Part shown: positions 55,867 to 64,000 of the stretch, piece by piece | Position numbering within the stretch: the first letter of the stretch is position 1 | Layout of the letters: each line of letters begins with the position of its first letter | Source of the DNA: Maratus speciosus | Taxonomy: Eukaryota > Arthropoda > Arachnida > Araneae > Salticidae | Reading direction: 5' to 3' | DNA: 64,000 nt | Assembly: GCA_963932465.1 (NCBI GenBank) | Contig: OZ010786.1 | Coordinates: 594,073,038-594,137,037, forward strand | Program-made: the position numbers and the translations under genes | The notes under the pieces: generated by a model | The model's database searches: none | What the model was told of the DNA's origin: nothing | What the model saw: the letters and a program-made list of their open reading frames with translations, nothing else

Positions 55867-56719
55867 TTTGTTCTTAGATACTAGTAAAAGCAAATCCTTT
55901 CACCATTTCAACCACAGAATTTATTTGACAGGGTAAGGGTTAAGAAATATCTTTTATTACAATGTTACAAAATGCTATCCTTCTTACATTAACAATCTCT
56001 ACAAATCGAATATTACACTATAATATATAATACAATTACCAAATTATTACTATATTAAACATTTTCCCACGCCACTAACATGCGATATAAAAAAACTCAT
56101 AAGAAAAGGATTTATTGCGTGTTAAAGGTAATGTGTCGTCTGCTAAATTGAAACAGCTGTAAAAATTCTTTCAGTTGTTTATTACATTTCTTTCAGAAAC
56201 TTCAAATAGTTTCCTACACGATTTTACTTCAAGAGAAATATTTTATGTAATTTATGTTCTGTACTAATGTTTCTGTTATTTTATTTCTCATAATGTGTTT
56301 TTATGTCTTGATAGATTCTTTCTTGTCTTCTACCTTCTGGCAAAAATAGATCAAAACAGTTTTTAGGTGATGAGAAAATTGAAAAGTTTTTTTTTTTTCT
56401 TTTTTAAGTTAGATTTTAGAAGAAAGGTGTTTAACACTTTTAAATTTATATTTTTAAAAACATAACTTAGATCGTGTAAGTAAAGCACAGATGTCAACTT
56501 TTTGATGACATCTGCAACAACGAAAATAGAAGAATGTAATATTTTATACGCTGTGAAGTATATAATAAAATATAAATAAAAAATAAAGAGGGTAATGATT
56601 TTAATTTCAATATATGCTATTTTTAATTATAGTTTACCATACAGGGAATTAATAAAAGAATGTTCCAGTTACAAATTTCAATGGTATGAATTGTAAGCGT
56701 TGTAAATATTGGTTCAAGG
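55867..56719. other. Gene-free; one 150-bp-ladder piece
   Basis: At 55870-55940, GATACTAGTAAAAGCAAATC followed by CATTTCAACCACAGAATTTA matches one unit of the ladder at 7080-7735. The rest is AT-rich without further structure. Confidence 0.5.
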
Positions 56720-57026
56720 ACACAAATAAAGAGTAACTCAAACAAGTGCTCTACCATTAGAGCGCTATTCCAAGGATTCCGGATTCGATTCCCGCTTGGA
56801 CATTTTTCACATTGTCTGTTGAATAGGATGAATCACGTATGATATATTCAATAATTCAGAGCGTAATTTCACTGCTGAAAAATAATTGAAAAATTAATTA
56901 AAATTGCATGCCTGTTCACAAATGCTGGGTTGTTTTGTGTCTCATGTTTCGCCGCGGGATTGTGCGCTGATGAAGACTATTCAATCTTGTGCTGCAGTTG
57001 CATCTTTACCAACATATGTGGGCATC

Positions 57027-57100
57027 GTCCTCGTAGCTTAAATGGTAGAGCACTTGGGGTGCTATTCTTACGGTTCCGGGTTCGATTCCCGGATCGGACA
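57027..57100 (+). ncRNA. tRNA-like element, unit 1 of the array
   Basis: A box TAGCTTAAATGG at 57034-57045 (one position off consensus), B box GTTCGATTC at 57080-57088 (full consensus), T5 at 57101-57105. The D stem GCT..AGC and the T stem CCGGG/CCCGG pair. The acceptor pairs only at GTCC/GGAC. The anticodon region instead forms GCACTTGGGGTGC, so a normal anticodon stem is not available. Confidence 0.6.
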
Positions 57101-58986
57101 TTTTTCACATTGTTGGATCTACGCTTCATTAGCAATGTGATGAATCGCGTATGCTATATTCAATAATTTAGAGCGTAATTTCACTGCTGATAATTAATTG
57201 AAAAATTAATTCAAATTGCATGTGTGTTCACCAATGCTGGGTTGTTTTGTGTTTCATGTTTTGCCCAGGATTGTGTGCTGATGAAGGATATTCCATCTTG
57301 TGCTGCAGTTGCATCCTTACCAACATATGTGGGAAAGTATAAACTGGGCATCGTCCTCGTAGCTTAAATGGTAGAGCACTTGGGGTGCTATTCTTACGGT
57401 TCCGGGTTCGATTCCCGGATTGGACATTTTTCACATTGTTGGATCTACGCTTCATTAGCAATGTGATGAATCGCGTATGCTATATTCAATAATTTAGAGC
57501 GTAATTTCACTGCTGATAATTAATTGAAAAATTAATTCAAATTGCATGTGTGTTCACCAATGCTGGGTTGTTTTGTGTTTCATGTTTTGCCCAGGATTGT
57601 GTGCTGATGAAGGATATTCCATCTTGTGCTGCAGTTGCATCCTTACCAACATATGTGGGAAAGTATAAACTGGGCATCGTCCTCGTAGCTTAAATGGTAG
57701 AGCACTTCGAGTGCTATTCTTTGGGTTCCGGGTTCGATTTCCGGATTGGACATTTTTCACATTGTCGGCTCTACGCTTCATTAGCAATGCGATGAATCAC
57801 GTATGATATATTCAATAATTTAGAGCGTAATTTCACTGCTGAAAATTAATTGAAAAATTAATTAAAATTGTATGTGTGTTCACCAATGCTGGGTTGTTTT
57901 GCGTCTCATGTTTCGCCGCAAGATTGTGTGCTCGTGAAGACTATTCCATCTTGTGCTGCAGTTGCTGTCTTACCAACATATGTGGGAAATGCTAAGCTGA
58001 ACATCGTCCTCCTAGCTTAAATGGTAGAGCACTTGGAGTGCTATTCATTGGGTTCCGGGTTCGATTTCCGGATTGGACATTTTTCACATTGTCGGCTCTA
58101 CGCTTCATTAGCAATGCGATGAATCACGTATGATATATTCAATAATTTAGAGCGTAATTTCACTGCTGAAAATTAATTGAAAAATTAATTAAAATTGTAT
58201 GTGTGTTCACCAATGCTGGGTTGTTTTGTGTCTCATGTTTCGCCGCAAGATTGTGTGCTCGTGAAGACTATTCCATCTTGTGCTGCAGTTGCTGTCTTAC
58301 CAACATATGTGGGAAATGCTAAGCTGGGCATCGTCATCCTAGCTTAAATGGTAGAGCACTTCGAGTGCTATTCTTTGGGTTCCGGGTTCGATTTCCGGAT
58401 TGGACATTTTTCACATTATCGGCTCTACGCTTCATTAGCAATGTGATGAATCACGTATGATATATTCAATAATTTAGAGCGTAATTTTACTGCTGAAAAT
58501 TAATTGAAAAATTAATTAAAATTGTATGTGTGTTCACCAATGCTGGGTTGTTTTGTGTCTCATGTTTCGCCGCAGGATTGTGTGCTCATGAAGACTATTC
58601 AATCTTGTGCTACAGTTGCATTCTTACCAGCATATCGGGGAAATGCTAAGCTGGGCATCATCCTCGTAGCTTAAATGGTAGAGCACTTGGAGTGCTATTC
58701 TTAGGGTTCCGGGTTCGATACCTGGATTGGACATTTTTCACATTGACGGCTCTACGATTCGTTAGCAAAGTGATGAATCACGTATGATATATTCAATAAT
58801 TTAGAGCGTAATTTTACTGCTGAAAATTAATTGAAAAATTAATTAAAATTGTATGTGTGTTCACCAATGCTGGGTTGTTTTGTGTCTCATGTTTCGCCGC
58901 AGGATTGTGTGCTGATGAAGGCTATTCCATCTTGTGCTGCAGTTGCATCCTTACCAACATATCTGGGAAATGCTAAGCTGTGCATC

Positions 58987-59060
58987 GTCCTCGTAGCTTA
59001 AATGGTAGAGCACTTGGAGTGTTATTCTTAGGGTTCCGGGTTCGATTCCCGGCATGGACA
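58987..59060 (+). ncRNA. tRNA-like element, last unit of the array
   Basis: Same layout as unit 1. The T arm CCGGG/CCCGG is intact and followed by CATGGACA and TTTTT. The anticodon-side hairpin is weakened (GGAGTGTTAT). Other members start at 57353, 57679, 58006, 58333 and 58660. Confidence 0.6.
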
Positions 59061-59201
59061 TTTTTCATATTATTCGTTCTACACTTGGATAGCAATATGG
59101 TAAATCACGCATTATATATTCAGTAACTCAAACAGATTTAGATAAACTCATGCGCGAGTACTCTTTTGTTATTCACTCGCTTATAATGCCACATATGGAA
59201 A

Positions 59202-59443
59202 ATGGCGACTGCTGAGAGTAAAGCGATTTGTGTTCTGAAGTTTGCTAAGAGTTAATCTGAAATTACAGTTCAACGTGCTTTTCGTTTAATGTTTAATTGT
59301 GGCCACATGTGGCAGAACCACACAGAAATGAAGAGAGAATTGCTTTCATTACTCCGGATTTGTTAACCGAAATCCGGGAAGAATTGGATTTTAGGTTGAA
59401 TGTGTGCCGTATAGCTAAATGTTGACCTATTGAACATTTGTAA
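59202..59443 (+). pseudogene. Deleted mariner-like transposase with DUF4817-type N-terminus
   Basis: The start MATAESKAICVLKFAKS, then a stop, SEITVQRAFRLMFNC matches the helix-turn-helix N-terminus common in arthropod mariner-like proteins (family consensus: cVLxFAK...sVxxVQRxFR). After about 60 bp of unrelated frame, DLLTEIREELDFRLNVCRIA and PIEHL plus stop match the extreme C-terminus. The entire catalytic middle is deleted. Confidence 0.8.
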
Positions 59444-59458
59444 GAAAAATTAGATTAA

Positions 59459-59679
59459 CCCCTTAACAGTGTGGCCCGAACTGGATTCGGGCATGAAAAC
59501 TTTGCTTGCTTCGTTATTAAAAGCATTTTGATACCACTAATTTGTAACTGTAAATTTATCTTTTTTGATTGTCATATATTTTTCGATTAAGTAAGGTAAA
59601 TATTTTAGTATGGAAGAAGTGGTGTCAAGCCCCATTTTTAATTTTTTTTTGTAAGAAAAGAAATGTCACTGTTAAGGGA
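59459..59679. mobile_element. TTAA MITE, CCCCTTAACAGTG ends
   Basis: TTAA is intact at 59455-59458. The right end CACTGTTAAGGG is followed by an eroded target (AATAAT). Inner TTGATACCACTAATTTGTAA pairs with GAAGAAGTGGTGTCAAG. Confidence 0.82.
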
Positions 59680-59999
59680 ATAATTTACCTTCATTTGGAT
59701 GTATGATTTGTTCTAAATAGTCTAAGTCAAACTGTTATAGTATACCGTTGAAAATGGGGCATTTGTTTACAAACATCCTGCATACAAAATTATAATACCT
59801 TGTAATAATGTATTTCTTTTAATTGCCAAAATGTGTCAGATAAAAACAGAAAAAACAATAAGAAAGGTTTTATTACAATGTTTACATATTTCCACCTTAC
59901 TCGAGCTATTATGAAAACAGATAAGAATATTCTAAAATTCCACGATCTGTTATGTAATGAATTTAAACGCCGTCGTTCAATTTTTCAGGTTCTCCTTAA
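59680..59999. other. No gene recognised
   Basis: AT-rich. A 74-codon frame from 59833 is Lys/Phe-rich and runs into the next repeat, so it is not convincing. Confidence 0.4.
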
Positions 60000-60395
60000 G
60001 ATTACGCACTTTATTTTTTTCTTATTTTTACACAAATGTTCATTTCCATATCCATAACTATAGATATTGTTACGCGTGAAAATTCAATATGTAACGATGC
60101 AGCATAATTTACCTTAACAAAATTGTAATTGTATTATTTCGCATATGGAAATAAGAATCCAAGTAAAAATTAACAAAATAGCGTGTGTAATATGAATTTC
60201 ACATTACGCACTTTATTTTTTTTTCTCATTTTTACTTAAATGTTTATTTCGGTATTCGTAGACATAGAGATTGTAACGCATACAAATTCAATACGTAACG
60301 ATGCAGCAGCATTTGCCTAACCAAAATTGTTGCTCAGCGCTTACGCATATGGAAATAAACATCCATATAAAAATTTAAAAAAAATTATCTAATGT
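60000..60395 (+). repeat. Two tandem copies of a 204-bp unit
   Basis: ATTACGCACTTTATTTTTTT occurs at about 60001 and 60205, followed in both by TTCAATAYGTAACGATGCAGC and CGCATATGGAAATAA. It lies immediately upstream of the Penelope-like fragment and may be part of its terminal repeat. Confidence 0.8.
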
Positions 60396-60398
60396 GAT

Positions 60399-60686
60399 AT
60401 GGATCTGATATATGATCTGACATTGAGAAAATTTCGTGATAGAATTAAAAAGCATATAGCAAATATCAGATTAAATAGATCCCATACTGCATTATCAAGA
60501 TTAGCTCAAACTCAACCTATAAAAATAGATTTTAATAAATCGAAAATTATTTTACGCACAAATAATTACCAGGAAACTATTATAAGAGAATTAATTGAAA
60601 TAATCGCCAATAAAGATACAGCATGTAACGATGCAACATCGTACGATATCAATGGATTATGGAGAAATTTGTCGCATAATAAATGA
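60399..60686 (+). pseudogene. Penelope-like element, GIY-YIG C-terminal fragment
   Basis: The 95-codon frame reads FRDRIKKHIANIRLNRSHTA, LSRLAQT, NKSKIILRTNNYQETIIREL, IEIIANKD and a TSYDINGLWRNL-type end. This matches the region after the GIY-YIG core in Penelope-like retroelements (FK.RLKEHI.D.RL, ALA.H, I..E.n...R.i.EaieI, then a final W). The catalytic GIY-YIG half and the reverse transcriptase are absent. Assignment is by pattern only. Confidence 0.65.
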
Positions 60687-61675
60687 AAGATCGTATTGTT
60701 GAAAATTTGAATAACTTTCTCTGGCATCTCCCCTGACGTACAACTTTTAAATTGAAAGAAATTTCTTCTAGACAATTCTAGAATAATCGCAAAGAAAATA
60801 AAAAAAGCAATTTAACAAATTACAACGACCATTTGGAAAATGATTTTTTCAAAGACTAAAATTTAAGACATAAAACATCGCACGGAGTTGATAATACATT
60901 ACGTACGCCATGCATTAAACATTAATAGTTTTATTACACGTAAAAATTGCAAGCGACAAAAATCGCCTACAACTCGTCAGATTTCCTGAAACTTATGCAT
61001 TATTCACTTGAAACTTACGTATTATCCAAGTTCTGGCTGTCGGGAAAATGCTTTTCTATCGACCAATTTTAAATGAAATTTCATTCTTAAACTTCTTATC
61101 ATCCCACAATATTACTTTTTACACCGTCGTATAGAGAAAAAAAATATATACTTTTAAATGCAATTTGTTTGAAAGCTGTATCTCAATTTGTTTCTGAGTT
61201 ATTATTTTTTTTTTGTAGTTTTTGGCAACAGAAGTATCCATCTCTGTTGAAAGTAAAGGGAAATACAGATTACTGTATAGACCAATCAGAAAACGAATAA
61301 AATGCGGATATAACCAATAAAAAGCCTCAGATATGTTTTTGATTCCCTGCCCTGACAGAGAACAATAACCATTTTTCCAAATGGTTAATAATAGCATTTA
61401 AATCCCACTGATGAAGGCCTCGTGAATGTTGAAAACGTTCTGTTTTTTTTTTTTCCTAATGTAATTTAAGATATTTTGATTTATTTTTAATATTTATAAA
61501 TTATATATATGCCCTTGAAAGTAATTCTTGTACAGGAATTTGTACTGTTTATATGAATTTAATTATTGCAAAGAATGTTATGTTCTTCTGATATTTCTTT
61601 TAAAAATATATTTGTAATGTTTATGAAAAATACTAATTGATATTTAGAATATATTTAATAAGAATAAGAAGAATG
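60687..61675. other. Gene-free; dispersed repeat and possible Penelope 3' end
   Basis: 61115-61265 matches 26970-27125. At 61408-61440 CTGATGAAGGCCTCGTGAAT followed by GTTGAAAACGTTCT resembles the conserved 3' boundary sequence of Penelope-like elements, consistent with the fragment upstream. Confidence 0.5.
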
Positions 61676-61909
61676 CATAGCTGTCAACCTTCCACTAATC
61701 TTCCGTAATGTCTGGATTAATTTAACCCAGGTTAACCACATTTCGAACCAGAAAATTTGTTTCATGAATGCTTATTTATTTAATTCCAGGTTTTTACGTA
61801 GAACATATTTATTTTCATTTCTTAAAAATTTTTTTGGTTTGAAACGTACTAAACCAGGGTCAAATTAACGCAAGTATTACGGAAGATTAGTTTGAGGTTG
61901 GCAGCTATG
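61676..61909. mobile_element. 234-bp CATAGCTGTCAACC MITE with 6-bp duplication
   Basis: AGAATG lies at 61670-61675 and 61910-61915. The ends CATAGCTGTCAACCTTCCAC and GAGGTTGGCAGCTATG are complementary. Inner CGAACCAGAAAATTTGTTTC pairs with TTTTTTTGGTTTGAAACG. Same length as the 30447-30680 element, with similar inner sequence but a different tip. Confidence 0.92.
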
Positions 61910-61924
61910 AGAATGATGTATTAA

Positions 61925-62136
61925 CCCTTTCCTGTGCGGAATGAGTCTATTTGTAAAAGGATGAAATGATGGACTGACACCAGAATTCAGAAACGAATTT
62001 ATTAGAAAATAAAATATATTGCTTATTTTCTCGTATTTTATAAAAGGATAATATAAATTAAATATTCTTAGTGCCTCTTGTCAGTTTTACAATTAAAATT
62101 AGGTGTCCATTTTTGTGGACACCGCCCGCTAAAGGT
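61925..62136. mobile_element. 212-bp TTAA MITE, CCTTTTCACGGGC family
   Basis: TTAA lies at 61921-61924 and 62137-62140. The left end CCCTTTCCTGTGCGGA and the right end CCGCCCGCTAAAGG pair weakly. It aligns with 24509-24718. Inner ACACCAGAATTCAGAAACG is the core motif. Confidence 0.85.
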
Positions 62137-62169
62137 TTAAGAATTAGAAATTACAAGCATTTTGTTAAA

Positions 62170-62757
62170 TACAGAGTGTGCCAGAAGTAATGGGACAAAC
62201 TTTAAGGGGAGGTAGGGGACAATACAAGGATTCAGATTTGCATAGCAACCCAGGGTCGGAAACGCTTTCCTGGCGCGGCGGTAGTGGCTACACAAAACAC
62301 AAGAAAGACAGGATACGAATAAGAGGAGATAACATGTTTATTATCCTTAGTACAACAAAAAACTAAGAAGAAAGAACATTAAAGGGACAACGATCGCCAT
62401 CAAAGTAGGTGTTCGAAATTACAACCCCGGGCCGTGATGCATGGAAGCGCATCTCCGGCGTATAGAAGATCTAATGTTCTCGAAAGTACTGGAGATGCCC
62501 CGGACTTCCCCAGTAGCTGCTACGATGCGTGCAACAAGTTCCTCAACACTTTCCAGCACTTTCCGGCATTTTTGCAGTACTAAGAATAATAAACATGTTT
62601 TCTCTCCCTATTCGTGTCCTTTCTTTCTTGTGTTTTGTGTCGTCAGTACCGCGCCAGGAAAGCGTTTCCTATCCTGGGTTGCTATGCAAATCTGAATCCT
62701 TGTGATGTCCCCTACCTCCCCTTAAAGTTTGTCCCATTACTTCTGGGACACCCTGTA
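62170..62757. mobile_element. 588-bp TA-type element with arms of about 150 bp
   Basis: The ends TACAGAGTGTGCCAGAAGTA and TACTTCTGGGACACCCTGTA are complementary, continuing through ATGGGACAAACTTTAAGGGG, AAGGATTCAGATTTGCATAG and GGAAACGCTTTCCTGGCGCG. Between the arms is a fragment of a mariner-type transposase tail on the minus strand. TA is the likely target. Confidence 0.9.
62400..62580 (-). pseudogene. Mariner-type transposase C-terminal fragment
   Basis: Minus-strand frames give VEELVARIVAATGEVRG, ENIRSSIRRRC and, after a one-base shift, CNFEHLL plus stop. The R(R)RC....G..FEHLL ending is the standard C-terminus of mariner-related transposases. No catalytic residue is present. Confidence 0.75.
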
Positions 62758-63078
62758 TATTGTCAATTTAAGAAACTCGCAAGCTAATTTGTATGTCTCT
62801 CAATTGCATCGCTTTTCTTATTATTACTCGTTTGCATTTCAAAATTTAATATAATGACTTTTGCGTAGGATATCTAACCTCTATACCTAACCGGAATATT
62901 TGTACTTTATCAAAATTGATTGCAGCTCTTTTTCTGAGGACACTTTTATTTTAAAAATCGATTTCAAACCTTTAAATGGCTTTATTGGAAAAATAGTCTA
63001 AAAAGTATGAAGAAACTCGGTTTGATATCAACATCGCATATACTTTATGAGAGAGAAAAAAATTCTCATGCAAACGAG

Positions 63079-63124
<46 letters not shown>

Positions 63125-63483
63125 ATACAGTACAAAGTCTAAAGTCCGGAATCCTCGGGACTTTACCAAGTCCGAACTTCGGATTTTTCCGAACTTTGGG
63201 TCATCAAAAATATTGGTTTTCCAATAAAAAAGAACAGAAAATTCACTACATAAAAAGGCAAAATATGACGTTCATATATTAAAAATTGCATCTAACAACT
63301 ATTAATATTAAATTAAACAATTATTTTCATTAAATAAATCATAACAAAATAAAAAGTAAAACAAAAACATTTGTTTAAGGCTGTTCTGAAATCTAAAAGA
63401 GCAACTTTATGACATAAGTTTTAATTTATTTTTGTTCGGAGATGCATGAAACTAGCAGGTGCTGTTGTTCAGAAACTATGTAA
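62758..63483. other. Gene-free; TA/TG microsatellite
   Basis: AT-rich, with a TATATATA run followed by GTGTGTGTGTGT at 63082-63124. AAGTCCGGA / AAGTCCGAACTTCGGA words repeat near 63140-63185. Confidence 0.6.
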
Positions 63484-63837
63484 CCAAACTGTGGTTTGTG
63501 TTTTTTTGCAAATGCAATAGATCTGTCAGAAAATAGTGTCAAAGTGGGCGTTTTGTACCGAATTCCTGTACGAAAGAAAAATATCCACACAAGGAAGGCT
63601 GAAAAACGTCTTTGTCACCTGATCAGAATCGCTTATAACTCAATAGGCAATTTATTTATCAAAACCATGGAAAACACAGATCGCATCCATAGTCAGGCCT
63701 TTCATTTTTATGACCTTCCGTTAAAAAAAAATAATTTGTATATGTGTCAAAACGTTTTGCGCTTGTTGAGCAGAGCAGTTGAGAACAGCCTTAAGGGAAC
63801 AAACAATTTAAGAAGAAATTACAACTTTCTGAACTAT
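63484..63837 (+). CDS. Candidate host terminal exon, unidentified protein
   Basis: An open frame of about 118 codons runs from a stop at 63481 to a stop at 63838-63840. It has no ATG near its start, but the pyrimidine-rich TTTGTGTTTTTTTGCAAATGCAATAG at 63494-63520 looks like a 3' splice site. Coding would then begin at about 63521: DLSENSVKVGVLYRIPVRKK, then KAEKRLCHLIRIAYNSIGN, DRIHSQAFHFYDLPLKKN, NVLRLLSRAVENSLKG. An AATAAA lies at 63927-63932. I recognise no family. The mixed composition looks more protein-like than the other orphan frames, but the exon call is inference. Confidence 0.4.
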
Positions 63838-63926
63838 TGAGCATTTTAATTAATGTGGGCTGCTTTATTAACTTCGGTATATCATTAAGAAGTTTTTCTT
63901 TTATTCTGTATGAGTTAAGATTCAGT

Positions 63927-63932
63927 AATAAA
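63927..63932 (+). promoter_or_regulatory. Possible polyadenylation signal
   Basis: AATAAA about 87 bases after the stop of the candidate terminal exon, followed by a T-rich stretch (CCTTTTTTGTTT). AATAAA is frequent by chance in such AT-rich DNA, so this only has value together with the exon call. Confidence 0.3.
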
Positions 63933-64000
63933 GCTTCTTTATTCTATACCTTTTTTGTTTCAACAATTTTGTTTTTTCACTTCTTTCTTGAATACTGCCG

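Larger units (their letters stand above)
56720..59100 (+). repeat. Tandem array of eight tRNA-like Pol III units, about 327 bp each
   Basis: B boxes (GTTCGATTC or a close variant) start at about 56783, 57080, 57406, 57732, 58059, 58386, 58713 and 59040. Spacing is 297, then 326, 326, 327, 327, 327 and 327. Each unit has, in order, GTCCTCGTAGCTTAAATGG, AGAGCACTTGG.GTGCTATTC, CCGGGTTCGATTYCCGG, GGACATTTTTCACATTG. An AT-rich spacer follows with AGAGCGTAATTTCACTGCTG, CACCAATGCTGGGTTGTTTT and TTACCAACATATGTGGGAAA. Units 1-2 are nearly identical to each other, as are units 3-5, which points to recent local amplification. The eighth and leftmost unit (56.75 kb) has a scrambled A-box side. Confidence 0.95.

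Noticed and set aside
57228..57787. Two 77-aa minus-strand ORFs with near-identical sequence, suggesting a duplicated gene
   Set aside because: They are the same strand of adjacent array units. The repetition comes from the tandem array, not from protein selection.
56720..59100. Functional tRNA gene cluster
   Set aside because: The acceptor stem pairs at only about four positions and no normal anticodon stem can form, so these are tRNA-like and not canonical tRNAs.

Overview
This window is a strongly AT-rich eukaryotic nuclear sequence with no operons, no bacterial-type gene packing and no long intact gene. The remnants (mariner/Tc1, pogo/Jerky-like, a ZBED5/FAM200-like hAT, a Penelope-like GIY-YIG element, and an unclassified family carrying the motif WRLFIDxSKRSL) suggest an arthropod. 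A chelicerate is possible, but the host cannot be fixed from this window. Nearly all of the 64 kb is a layered graveyard of DNA transposons, palindromic MITEs and tandem repeats. Only one short stretch near the right edge looks like a possible host terminal exon.

Layout. 0-8 kb: a 458-bp palindromic MITE, a decayed element with CACTGGGGAAC ends around a broken transposase-like gene, and a 4.5-kb interval bounded by CAGTCG ends. That interval holds a 49-bp palindromic tandem array, a pogo/Jerky transposase tail and a 150-bp ladder. 8-14 kb: a series of TTAA-flanked MITEs, some nested. 14.2-23 kb: a roughly 300-bp satellite split by a 5.1-kb long-TIR element (itself hosting a 145-bp repeat element, a second copy of the WRLFID gene and a MITE) and by a 1.19-kb TA-flanked element. 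23-40 kb: MITEs, a deleted irritans-type mariner, a 1.5-kb hairpin and an 857-bp GTCAC-rich palindrome. 40.6-42.5 kb: a hAT with perfect 8-bp target duplications splits an open reading frame. 43.5-48.3 kb: a full-length but dead mariner and a 2.8-kb TIR element with nested MITEs. 48.3-51.2 kb: quiet AT-rich DNA. 51-56 kb: hairpins, a Tc1 foldback, an unassigned minus-strand ORF and a tRNA-like unit. 56.7-59.1 kb: an eight-unit, roughly 327-bp array in which each unit carries a tRNA-like Pol III promoter and a T5 terminator. 59-64 kb: transposase and Penelope fragments, more MITEs and a candidate last exon.

Two patterns tie the window together. First, hairpin MITEs with different outer ends and different target-site duplications (TTAA, TA, 6, 7 or 8 bp) share an inner module bounded by ACCASTAAAWTT and its complement. 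Second, insertions are nested, so the relative order of events can be read directly. All coordinates were read by eye. Hairpin edges are good to a few bases where a target duplication is quoted and to about 10-30 bases otherwise.
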